A DNA stretch of 64,000 nt from Paraflavitalea sp. CAU 1676 (lineage in GTDB: Bacteria > Bacteroidota > Bacteroidia > Chitinophagales > Chitinophagaceae), in assembly GCF_029223285.1 (NCBI RefSeq), contig NZ_JARHUJ010000004.1, positions 558,001 through 622,000 on the forward strand, given 5' to 3'. Every line of letters starts with the position of its first letter. Position 1 is the first letter of the stretch. Below, in pieces: positions 29,758 through 37,126 of this stretch. A model generated the notes under the pieces. The model made no database searches. It was not told the origin of the DNA and was given only the letters and a program-made list of their open reading frames with translations. The position numbers were made by a program, and so were the translations under genes.

Positions 29758-30940
29758 GCGCAATCTACTTGCTCAAGCTGCTCTGATTAGTGGCATCAGA
29801 GAAAAAGCAATCGAAAAGGACTGGTGGGTAACACTATCTCTAAAAGCACTATTCACTACGCCGTACGCACAGTACTGCATATTTAAGGGAGGCACATCGC
29901 TTAGCAAGGGATGGAAGTTAATTGAGCGTTTTTCGGAAGATGTAGATATAGCACTTGAGCCGCAGGCATTCGGCATGACTTATAAGACTACACCAAGCCA
30001 CAGTTATGTAAAGAAACTGAAAAGAGAAGGGTGTAAATTCACAAGCACGGAATTAAAGCAGGCCCTTGAAAATGCGTTTATAGAACTTGGCGTGCCCAAA
30101 TCGGAAATTAGTATAGTTGCAGAGGCCATAGAAGCAGACAGGCCGGACAAAGATCCTCAAACTCTATTTATTCGTTATCAAACTGTGCTAGGGAGTGATC
30201 CATACCTTGCGGATGAGGTGAGGATCGAATTCGGTGTTCGGTCGCTTAAGGATCCATTTAGCGTCATTCAGATAAAATCAATCCTTGGTGATGTTTACCC
30301 CAACCCAGCTTACCAGGAGGAACCGTTTGAAGTTTCGGTAGTAGATCCCATGAAAACGCTGTTAGAGAAAATGTTTCTCTTGCATGAAAAATTCACTCAG
30401 GGATATCCCCAAGCAGCGCGTGGAGATCGGCAGTCGAGGCACCTGTATGATATAGTTTCATTGATTGGAACAGCAGCTGGAAAGGCAGTATTGGAGGATA
30501 CTCCCCTTTTTCAACAGTTATTACAACATCGTAAACATTATGTAAGGATAAATGGCATTGACTATGATCAGCTGATGAACAGAACTCTCCGATTTGTGCC
30601 GACGCCAGAATTGCTACAAGACTTTGAAAGCGATTATAAGGAGATGCAGCGTTCTATGATTTATGGAAATTCTCCAAACTTTAAAGATTTAGTTTTTTCC
30701 CTAAAATATTTTAATGCTCGCTTTTTGTTGGCAGGGTTTGGCCTCAACATTGAACAAATAGAGGAAAAATTCGTTGACGAATATCAAATCGAAAAGGCAA
30801 GTGAATCTGAAAATGTGATCATACGTAGGATCGTTTCAGTGGAAACAGTTAATGCTGATATTCATCGATTTAACGTTGCAATGTATAACCACGGCGATAA
30901 TTGGATGCTTCATGAATTGGGATATGTTCAACAATCCTAG
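29723..30940 (+). CDS. AbiEii/AbiGii family nucleotidyltransferase toxin
   Basis: A 405-residue toxin of the AbiEii family. The nucleotidyltransferase motif is KGGTSLSKGW at residues 55-64 followed by RFSEDVDIAL (69-78), whose D73 and D75 bind the metal. Members of this family modify tRNA acceptor ends and stop translation when the antitoxin is lost or a phage attacks. The C-terminal half is helical and specific to the DUF6088-paired branch. The ATG at 29723 overlaps the antitoxin gene, so expression is coupled. Confidence 0.9.
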   Translation: MTQYLTLSQRLRRNLLAQAALISGIREKAIEKDWWVTLSLKALFTTPYAQYCIFKGGTSLSKGWKLIERFSEDVDIALEPQAFGMTYKTTPSHSYVKKLKREGCKFTSTELKQALENAFIELGVPKSEISIVAEAIEADRPDKDPQTLFIRYQTVLGSDPYLADEVRIEFGVRSLKDPFSVIQIKSILGDVYPNPAYQEEPFEVSVVDPMKTLLEKMFLLHEKFTQGYPQAARGDRQSRHLYDIVSLIGTAAGKAVLEDTPLFQQLLQHRKHYVRINGIDYDQLMNRTLRFVPTPELLQDFESDYKEMQRSMIYGNSPNFKDLVFSLKYFNARFLLAGFGLNIEQIEEKFVDEYQIEKASESENVIIRRIVSVETVNADIHRFNVAMYNHGDNWMLHELGYVQQS

Positions 30941-31268
30941 CACGTAAAACTATTAATGCTTCCCATTAAACACATTACTAGCAATCTACTCACATCTTAT
31001 TTAGTTTTGCAATTCCGCTATCAACGCAAGCAGTTCTGTTTATTCGCCGCTGGCGATCATGATGTGCCATGAAGGTGAACACTTCGGGAAGAAAATCTGT
31101 TGCGAATCTGTGAAGCTCATTGACATTGTGCGCAGACATCTTGTATCCGGTAACCATTACATTCAATGTCGCCATGCAGTATTCTATACATTGAAGTAAT
31201 GAAGAGGCCGCTATCGGGTGCTCGACTTTAAGGTGCTCGGCTCATAATTAGAATGTTGCCTTGCATGA
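30941..31268. other. Non-coding gap between abiE and the RadC-like operon
   Basis: I see nothing convincing here. A 61-codon minus-strand frame (30990-31175) has no recognisable family and no terminator or promoter was found. Confidence 0.4.
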
Positions 31269-31850
31269 TCATAATGGCCACTTTATACTCAGGAAATCAG
31301 TTTGCATAAGCCCATTGTCGGCGAAAGAGAAGCACGCCTCTTTCGAGAAAATCAGGTGATCCACCACTTCAATTCCGATCAGCCGACCGGAAAGGACTAA
31401 AGACCTGGTAGCATTAAAATCTTCACGGGAAGGCTTTACATTGCCGCTTGTGTTATTATTACCTAAAATGATCTTTCCCGCACCCGACAGCAAGGCAGCC
31501 GAAAAAATAAACTTTGGGTCGAAAAGCGCCTTGTCCATACACCCGGTAGCAACTTCCGAAATCCCTAAGACCTTATTGGCGTTGGTTAATAGCAGGATCT
31601 TGAGCTGCTTCACGAGCTCGATCTTATTCCAGTCCCATTGCACCATGAAGATTTCGAAGGCATCCACGGAGTTGCTGATAGTAGCCCGCTTTGAGCGGTC
31701 GGCATCCGCTTTGTATATTAGCTCTAACAAGGGCACTTGAAGTCCTTGTACCTTTTCAAGTTTTACCTTCTTTGCCTTAGCAGGCAGTGAAACGGACGGC
31801 AAAATGTTTGCCGGCGCTTTAATGAGTTGATTTTTTCCTTTTACTGACAT
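31269..31850 (-). CDS. RadC-like JAB-domain protein lacking its catalytic residues
   Basis: About 193 residues from the internal ATG at 31850 (the open frame reaches 31955, but those residues overlap the upstream gene and look unrelated). It matches the RadC/JAB proteins common in Bacteroidota mobile elements: WNKIELVKQLKILLLTNANK, then LFDPKFIFSAAL and VKPSREDF. The normal metal site HNHPSG is replaced by NNNTSG (131-136). The usual Glu of 'ELVEQF' is Lys (K81). All metal-binding side chains therefore appear lost, implying a structural or regulatory role or decay. It is the last gene of a three-gene overlapping operon. Confidence 0.8.
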   Translation of the reverse strand: MSVKGKNQLIKAPANILPSVSLPAKAKKVKLEKVQGLQVPLLELIYKADADRSKRATISNSVDAFEIFMVQWDWNKIELVKQLKILLLTNANKVLGISEVATGCMDKALFDPKFIFSAALLSGAGKIILGNNNTSGNVKPSREDFNATRSLVLSGRLIGIEVVDHLIFSKEACFSFADNGLMQTDFLSIKWPL

Positions 31851-32166
31851 GGCTGTTCTTTTTATTGATTTTAGATTTTCGTTTGGATTGATCTTTCTGC
31901 ACCGATTTTCGGTAAAGTAGATAGGAGGCTTCGGCCAGCTTTTCGAGGTTCTCATACAGGAAAATCAGATTACTGCGATGCAAGCCTTCCTGGAACCAGC
32001 TTTCGTCATGGCATAGACCAGAGCATAGCCATTCCCACAATACTTCCCGCAAATCATTCAGGTGATAGTTAATGAAAAACTCGCTTAGCACGGCCTGTGG
32101 ATCTTTTTGCTCCTCCTTTGAAAGTCGCCAAGGCTGGTTAGATATATCAAGGATTTCCGGTTTCAT
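31819..32166 (-). CDS. Conserved-type hypothetical protein, middle gene of RadC-like operon
   Basis: About 115 residues from the ATG at 32166 (the frame extends to 32217). I do not recognise a family. It is an all-helical, Leu- and Glu-rich protein with a tryptophan-rich stretch (LREVLWEWLCSGLCHDESWF) and a strongly basic tail. Its end overlaps the RadC-like start by 32 bases and its start overlaps the upstream gene end by 20 bases, so the three genes are translationally coupled. The basic tail could contact nucleic acid; that is inference. Confidence 0.65.
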   Translation of the reverse strand: MKPEILDISNQPWRLSKEEQKDPQAVLSEFFINYHLNDLREVLWEWLCSGLCHDESWFQEGLHRSNLIFLYENLEKLAEASYLLYRKSVQKDQSKRKSKINKKNSHVSKRKKSTH

Positions 32167-32557
32167 GGTAATTGTTTTTACGTTTTTCAATGGCGTGGGA
32201 AATGTGTTCCTCACCAATTACTTCTAATACTTTCTGTACACGGTCATGGTGACCGCGCTCTTTTAAATAGCGGATCGTAACCTGCATAGTTGTTCGGAAT
32301 AACCAGCCACTATTGTATTGAAGGAAATCGTCCCGGCTACCCCAGAGTTGGAGAAATACCGATTCCGTAAGGAGGCAAAGAATGTCTAGGTCTTGTAAGC
32401 CAGAAAAGCGGGCTATGATAGAAAAGGTGGGGTTGTAGAAGTAGTCGCAATAGCTAGCATAGGCCCTGCGGTCACCGTTCGCGATAGCGGGAAAATCAAA
32501 TTGAGGTAGTGCGGGCTTGTGGTCTTTGTCGCCGGTTGAGTCGATAAGGTTGCACAT
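32147..32557 (-). CDS. ECF-sigma-like protein with region 2 only
   Basis: About 136 residues from the ATG at 32557 (the frame reaches 32605). The stretch GDRRAYASYCDYFYNPTFSI, then LTESVFLQLWGSRDDF and GWLFRTTMQVTIRYLKERG, resembles sigma-70 region 2 of ECF factors, which binds core polymerase and the -10 element. There is no region 4 helix-turn-helix after it; the protein ends with a short charged tail. It may be a truncated sigma-like regulator, an anti-sigma decoy or a remote relative. It is the first gene of an overlapping operon behind an unusual structured leader. Confidence 0.6.
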   Translation of the reverse strand: MCNLIDSTGDKDHKPALPQFDFPAIANGDRRAYASYCDYFYNPTFSIIARFSGLQDLDILCLLTESVFLQLWGSRDDFLQYNSGWLFRTTMQVTIRYLKERGHHDRVQKVLEVIGEEHISHAIEKRKNNYHETGNP

Positions 32558-32591
32558 ACGTCGCAATTTTTGTGGATGGATAAAATTGCAC

Positions 32592-32734
32592 GTAAGGGCC
32601 AACAAAGAAAATTGCGTGGGTTGGTCCTTACCGTCTCGAGGGCTGCGACACCCTATCCCGAATAAGAACGCCCACGCAATAGCGTGAGCGATTTACCTTA
32701 CTTCTCGGGATCTTGAATGTCGCAGTTCGAGACG
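32592..32734 (-). ncRNA. Candidate structured leader RNA or cis element
   Basis: Nested inverted repeats: CGTCTCG (32632) with CGAGACG (32728), CTGCGACA (32643) with TGTCGCAG (32718), ATCCCGA (32655) with TCGGGAT (32705), and an inner CACGC-AATA-GCGTG hairpin (32673-32686). A second hairpin pairs 32592-32603 with 32620-32631. Its loop holds ATTGCGTGGG (32611-32620), the exact complement of CCCACGCAAT (32671-32680) in the inner hairpin, so the two could switch or kiss. It lies in the leader of the minus-strand operon; TATTTTTG at 32780-32773 is a possible -7 element. The strand is inferred. Confidence 0.55.
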
Positions 32735-32859
32735 AGAATAAAGCAAACACGCTTCAATATCTTATGTGTTCGCAAAAATAGTGTATCAATTTTCAACTAT
32801 CATCATAACATGAAGGCATGACTGTAAATTTCTATTTGAAGATACGAAAGAATATCAAT

Positions 32860-32871
32860 ATATCGCGATAT
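32860..32871. promoter_or_regulatory. 12-bp palindrome, candidate operator of the XRE regulator
   Basis: ATATCGCGATAT is a perfect palindrome 88 bases before the XRE gene, between two divergent operons. The role as operator is inference from position. Confidence 0.35.
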
Positions 32872-32958
32872 GCTATATTAATATTCTGTCACGCTATACA
32901 ATTGCATGATTTTCAATTTCTTGAAGTTTTTTCCGTTCTTTAATTCGGAATAAACTGT

Positions 32959-33186
32959 ATGGCTAAGCAAAAAAGGACAAATAAACAAGTTAGCATCAAT
33001 CGAATTAAAGCAGTTTTGGCAGATTGCAACAAAACCAGCGAGGATTTACGTGCGCATTTTGGTGTGGCCCAATCTACGGTCTCTAACTGGGTTACTAATA
33101 AAATTCAACCCGACGTCTATACTTTCCTGGAAATTGCACGTTTTTTAGATGTTGATATTCGCGACCTCTTTGTTTCGACAAAATAA
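32959..33186 (+). CDS. XRE family HTH regulator
   Basis: A 75-residue protein consisting of one Cro/C1-type helix-turn-helix: INRIKAVLADCNKTSEDLRA, HFGVAQSTVSNWVTNKIQPD as helices 2-3, then TFLEIARFLDVDIRDLFV. Small regulators of this type control mobile-element genes. It is divergent from the RadC-like operon and 97 bases before the next gene. It could repress either unit, and the palindrome at 32860 is a plausible target. Confidence 0.88.
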   Translation: MAKQKRTNKQVSINRIKAVLADCNKTSEDLRAHFGVAQSTVSNWVTNKIQPDVYTFLEIARFLDVDIRDLFVSTK

Positions 33187-33283
33187 TTGTCAACAAAAGG
33201 GCGAAAACGTTATTCGTCGAGTTTTGGGTGGTGCGAAACAGATTTAGTAGAAAGACGCTAAATTTAAGTCTGAAAGTGTTAAT

Positions 33284-34159
33284 ATGTATATCTCAGAAAC
33301 CGACTTCGCTGTATTTCTAGCAGATGCGCCTCTTTATTCGAAGGTTGAATTGTTTGAAGATCCAAATTTAGACCTCAAGTGGGAATTATTTACTTTCCTT
33401 TCGGAAAAGGCATTTAAAACGTATTGCCCCAATGATAAGGAGTATCACACTTTTAAATTGCAGAAAAACTATGGGCAACAATTTTTGTTTGCCAATGCAA
33501 ACTATGACAATAACTATTTTCGCAAAGATGGCACATTTTCTTTCCCTTTCCGAATTCGAAGCTATTGCCAGTTCTGCAATTTTCCGATCGATTTTATGCT
33601 CGATGCCTTTACCTTAAAACCTCGCGGAGTGAGCGGTGAATGGCCAAAGGTTTATATCAGAAAAGCAGGTCAACTTCCCGCCATTCAGAGAAGACCCGAC
33701 AATGATGTGTATAATTATTTGACAGAAACAGATAAAGATCTTTATGGGAAGGCGTTGTCCAGCCTTTCACATGGCTATGGAATCGGGGCGTTTGCCTATC
33801 TACGCCGAATTGTTGAAAATGAAATAAAACATATAGTCGCGGATATTTCAGAGCTTGACTACGAAAATGCGCTCAAAGTAAAGGATGCAAATGAAAAGTT
33901 CAACAGAGACCATAACATGACAAATTTAATAGATTGCATTTATCCACTATTGCCAATATCTCTGAGAGACATGGGACAAAATCCACTCAAGATTCTTTAT
34001 CAACAAACATCCGAAGGGATCCACCAATTGTCGGAAGAAGAATGTATTTCCAAGGCGCAACATATTGACAAGTTGTTACAATTTGTAATTCGACGAACCA
34101 AAAGCTTGAAATTCGAATATCAGCAAGTTCGTGAAGCTCTTAAAGAATTAGGCAAATAA
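33284..34159 (+). CDS. Zinc-ribbon-like protein with DUF4145/HEPN-like C-terminus
   Basis: A 291-residue protein I cannot name. The N-terminal half contains Cys pairs in an arrangement like a zinc ribbon (TYCPND near residue 46, then RSYCQFCNFPIDF near residue 92). The C-terminal half (about residues 155-285) has the feel of DUF4145, a HEPN-related helical domain: GYGIGAFAYLRRIVENEIKH and later YQQTSEGIHQLSEEECI. The canonical HEPN R-x4-6-H motif is not evident. It follows an XRE regulator on the same strand. A role in defence or element maintenance is possible but only by context. Confidence 0.6.
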   Translation: MYISETDFAVFLADAPLYSKVELFEDPNLDLKWELFTFLSEKAFKTYCPNDKEYHTFKLQKNYGQQFLFANANYDNNYFRKDGTFSFPFRIRSYCQFCNFPIDFMLDAFTLKPRGVSGEWPKVYIRKAGQLPAIQRRPDNDVYNYLTETDKDLYGKALSSLSHGYGIGAFAYLRRIVENEIKHIVADISELDYENALKVKDANEKFNRDHNMTNLIDCIYPLLPISLRDMGQNPLKILYQQTSEGIHQLSEEECISKAQHIDKLLQFVIRRTKSLKFEYQQVREALKELGK

Positions 34160-34236
34160 CTTACCGCTTCAACACAAGAATGAACCTGGGTCGCTCTGAC
34201 CGGTAAAGTTTATGGAGCTTCGGGCGGTATAGCTCT

Positions 34237-34824
34237 CTATCTATCGGTAGAATTAGAAGTTTCTGGTAAAATGCCGCCGGGTTTTTTGATTGCACTTAGC
34301 AGGATAGAATCCATTTTTTGCCGAAGGTTTTTGCCAGAACTGTTGTACAGGTTATGCCAGCCCTTAATGATGGGACCTTTTTCGAGCCTGAGTATTTCCA
34401 AAGTGGTTTGACTGTTTTGCCAATGAACAACATACTGATACAGGTACATGACCCCGACGACAATCGCTAACCACATCAGCCACCGCCCGAAAACAATCTT
34501 ATAGAACAGTTTCGCATCCTGGGGAGGGAATAACAGGATTTCGAATTTTCGGACGACGGCTTGTGGTTTCTGGATGATTGCATGTATCACCTTATAAATA
34601 CCACGGTTGACCTCTGCTTTTACGGGCGCCAGATCGACGGGCGGCATCTCCACCTTGATTCCTTCCACACGATTTTTAAAGGTAGCAATCTCTTGATGTA
34701 GCTGTCCTACTTTGTCTGCCACATTGGCCAAGGCACCTGAAATCATTTCCTGCTGTTCGATGACCTGAGAAAGTAATAATTCCAGGTTATCAATCTTGGT
34801 TTGTTCTTGATCTTTTGTACTCAT
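34237..34824 (-). CDS. Membrane protein of the mobilisation module
   Basis: About 195 residues from the ATG at 34824 (the frame reaches 34932 but would overlap the relaxase). I do not recognise a named family, but proteins like this follow relaxase genes in many Bacteroidota mobilisable elements. Residues 1-60 look coiled-coil (DNLELLLSQVIEQQEMISGA). A single transmembrane helix lies at about residues 122-140 (RWLMWLAIVVGVMYLYQYVV). The start is 20 bases after the relaxase stop, so it is the last gene of the mob operon. It might link the relaxosome to a membrane coupling protein, by inference. Confidence 0.65.
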   Translation of the reverse strand: MSTKDQEQTKIDNLELLLSQVIEQQEMISGALANVADKVGQLHQEIATFKNRVEGIKVEMPPVDLAPVKAEVNRGIYKVIHAIIQKPQAVVRKFEILLFPPQDAKLFYKIVFGRWLMWLAIVVGVMYLYQYVVHWQNSQTTLEILRLEKGPIIKGWHNLYNSSGKNLRQKMDSILLSAIKKPGGILPETSNSTDR

Positions 34825-34843
34825 AATTTTTCGTATAAATGAT

Positions 34844-35899
34844 TTATGAAGGACGTTGTGACTGTTTCTTCTTCTTTTTCTGTTTGAAGTGAAATTCCGG
34901 ATCGATAGACTGAGAGGCGTACACCGGCTCAACCAAACCTTGCAGCAGGTTACCTACCGTCTTGGTTAGCGCGTCTATCTGCTGGCTTACCATATAAGCT
35001 GGTGAGGATTTGTGCCGGTGCTCCTGCCTTGCTCGTGCGAGTAGCTGCTCGGTAGCGGTCACGGGTCTTGGCATTTCTGGTTCGGCAGAAGCCTGCTTCT
35101 GCAGCCGTTCTAGTTCGGCCAACTTTTCGAATCGCTGGGAATTAAGACAAAGTACTTTCTCGATGGTCGCGAGGGAGAACCCAACCTCACTGCCTTTTGT
35201 CATGACTTTCTTATCATCGATGAAGGAGATTCCTCGACCTTTCAATACTTGGTAGCCTAGGTCTTTCATCCCCTGTTCAAATCCCTGGTAGGTAGAATGG
35301 CGCGAGAGGGTTTGGGCGATGTCTACCCGCAATCTTTCTTTCCGCGAATCATGTCGCTGCTGCTGTCGTTGTTCCTGGGTCTGGAACTGTCGGGGGCTTT
35401 GCACTTCGGTCAACCGGTATTCCTTTTCTATTCGCCGGCAGAATTCGGCTGTTCTCCTGTAATTGTTCCTGTCGCTGGCCACCTTGCCGTAAAAGCCGAC
35501 CCGGTTAGCGACAATATGAATATGCTGTTCCGGGGTGTCTTTATGCAGGATCACCATGTACTGGTTATCCTGAAAGTTGAATTCGCGGGCCAGCTTCTGG
35601 GCAATATCAACCCACTGTTCTTTGGAAAGACTATCGCCGGGAGCCAGGCGCAATGAAAAGTGGAAGACAGGATTTACTACCCGGTCGTTTTGCTTAACGA
35701 CCCGATTGCATTCTTTTGAAAGTTGCGCGGCGTTGCCGTAACACCTATTATAATACAGCACCTCGGCCCGGTCCTTATGCTGCAGACCATCATCCTGGGC
35801 TATCCGTAGCTTATCCTCATCAGATAACTCCCGTTTATCATTCAGGTTGTAGCTGATGCAACCGTAGAACCCTTTGCCGACTTTGGAGCGACCGATCAT
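34844..35899 (-). CDS. Relaxase / mobilisation nuclease (PF03432 type)
   Basis: A 351-residue relaxase that nicks oriT and stays bound to the DNA end for conjugative transfer. Motif III with the metal-binding histidines is HKDTPEQHIHIVANRV (H119, H126, H128). The N-terminal GFYGCISYNLN contains the likely nucleophile Tyr (Y17). Middle residues are rich in Gln and Arg; the C-terminus is very basic. Its start overlaps the mobC stop by four bases (ATGA). It should act on the candidate oriT at 36312-36394. Confidence 0.92.
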   Translation of the reverse strand: MIGRSKVGKGFYGCISYNLNDKRELSDEDKLRIAQDDGLQHKDRAEVLYYNRCYGNAAQLSKECNRVVKQNDRVVNPVFHFSLRLAPGDSLSKEQWVDIAQKLAREFNFQDNQYMVILHKDTPEQHIHIVANRVGFYGKVASDRNNYRRTAEFCRRIEKEYRLTEVQSPRQFQTQEQRQQQRHDSRKERLRVDIAQTLSRHSTYQGFEQGMKDLGYQVLKGRGISFIDDKKVMTKGSEVGFSLATIEKVLCLNSQRFEKLAELERLQKQASAEPEMPRPVTATEQLLARARQEHRHKSSPAYMVSQQIDALTKTVGNLLQGLVEPVYASQSIDPEFHFKQKKKKKQSQRPS

Positions 35900-36297
35900 T
35901 GCAGGTAATCTTGAAGTTGTTTAATGATCTTCCAAAGACTTTCGATGAGGTCATGGACCCGTTTACGGTCTTCGGAAGTGAACACGTGCGCCCTGGTATG
36001 CCAGTACCTTACAAGTTGGTTCAGGTTATTTCCGATAGGACCAAGGTGGCCGTTTAATTCCAAGAGCATACTTTGCGGTACCCTCAATTGCCTAGTTGCC
36101 GGACTGTCAACCTGTCTATTCATGGCAATTGTTACCAGGAACTTGGACACCGAACAGCTCGATGCCTTCGCCTTTCCCTGTATCAACTGCTTTTCATAGG
36201 TCGAGCATTTGAAGGTGATGATCTTCGTTTTTCGCTTCCGGCTGTCTTTCAGAGGGCGTCCGCCCTTGCCTTTACCGGCCTGTTTTTGTGGTTCCAT
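35896..36297 (-). CDS. MobC-like mobilisation relaxosome protein
   Basis: A 133-residue DNA-binding accessory protein. The N-terminus is basic and leads to a ribbon-helix-helix-like segment (KTKIITFKCSTYEKQLIQGK). The C-terminal half has the MobC motif GPIGNNLNQLVRYWH (residues 86-100). MobC proteins bind oriT and help to open DNA at the nick site. It is the first gene of the mob operon, with the candidate oriT immediately upstream. Confidence 0.88.
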   Translation of the reverse strand: MEPQKQAGKGKGGRPLKDSRKRKTKIITFKCSTYEKQLIQGKAKASSCSVSKFLVTIAMNRQVDSPATRQLRVPQSMLLELNGHLGPIGNNLNQLVRYWHTRAHVFTSEDRKRVHDLIESLWKIIKQLQDYLQ

Positions 36298-36311
36298 GTC
36301 TTTGATTTTTT

Positions 36312-36394
36312 GAATGCGATAGCATGAGAAAAATCACCCCGAATGCGCTAGCATGAGGGGCCAGCAGTTTTGGTATTACCAAAACATAGCTGGC
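36312..36394. other. Candidate origin of transfer (oriT)
   Basis: Two 17-bp repeats, GAATGCGATAGCATGAG (36312-36328) and GAATGCGCTAGCATGAG (36341-36357), differ at one base. Next to them is a long hairpin with outer arms GCCAGC/GCTGGC (36360-36365, 36389-36394) and inner arms GTTTTGGTA/TACCAAAAC (36367-36375, 36377-36385). Direct repeats plus an inverted repeat just upstream of mobC-relaxase genes are the usual plan of an oriT. The nick site is not identified. Confidence 0.6.
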
Positions 36395-36692
36395 TACTCC
36401 AACTTCGAAAAACGCTCCTACCCACCAGCAGGTAGCCTGTAATGGCTTCATAGCCTTTACACCCCCTACAAGGCGCTTATGTTGCCGCTTACCCTATGGG
36501 CAAAGCGGTACCACACCGGCGATCAGTATCGCGGCATCCGTGGAGCGCTCTGGCTACCACGTTGCATGCTGTTTCAGGTGTGTGGAAAGGGCCTACCTTG
36601 CGGGATGCGGGTTAATACTTTAGGCTGCACCTTCTAAAAAGCCGAGCGGACTTTCTGGCAGATTGGCAATTTAACCGGAGGTGAACTTTCGG
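36395..36692. other. Non-coding, hairpin-prone region beyond oriT
   Basis: About 300 bases without a gene, richer in GC than the surrounding element. CCGCTT...CCC and GGG...AAGCGG (about 36484-36511) form an imperfect hairpin. It may be the rest of the oriT or a leader; no more can be said. Confidence 0.35.
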
Positions 36693-37067
36693 TTATCCGT
36701 TAGTATCGCTGTTAAACAATTTGTGTGTTAAGCCATTTCTGCGGAGGCTATCTTTGAACTCTACCCAAATCCTAATTTGAAAATCTGCAACTTCAAATAG
36801 CTCTTCCTCCGTCAAGTTGTACGGATTGAAGATGGTGATCCGTGATTTCCTTGAAGGTTCCTTCTTTTGGGGTTCGCTCCCTTCTGCAGCAGGTTCTTTT
36901 GGCTTCTCCGGTTTTGTTTTTTCGGAGGGCAGTTCGGTGAAGGAAAGAATATTGGGTGTGCCACCCTCTCCAATTTGAAAACTTTTGTTGATGGCAATAC
37001 TGTTGCCGAAAAGTTTTAGCTCTTTGCCATTCAGTAGGATCAGGGAACGCCTTTTGATGTCGGCCAT
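36693..37067 (-). CDS. Hypothetical protein of the element core
   Basis: A 124-residue protein I cannot assign. It begins with a compact beta-rich segment (SLILLNGKELKLFGNSIAIN), has a Pro/Lys/Glu-rich low-complexity middle (about residues 48-72), and ends in a helical part with TEEELFEVADFQIRIWVEFK. Its place between oriT and a primase gene suggests a role in replication or transfer, as inference only. Confidence 0.55.
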   Translation of the reverse strand: MADIKRRSLILLNGKELKLFGNSIAINKSFQIGEGGTPNILSFTELPSEKTKPEKPKEPAAEGSEPQKKEPSRKSRITIFNPYNLTEEELFEVADFQIRIWVEFKDSLRRNGLTHKLFNSDTNG

Positions 37068-37126
37068 AATTGTAGGTTTTTAAAAGTTATTAAATGGTAA
37101 CTGATAAATTAATTTAAATGGAAGTG

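Noticed and set aside
30990-31175. 61-codon minus-strand frame
   Set aside because: Too short, no family, no coupling to neighbours; left as part of a non-coding gap.
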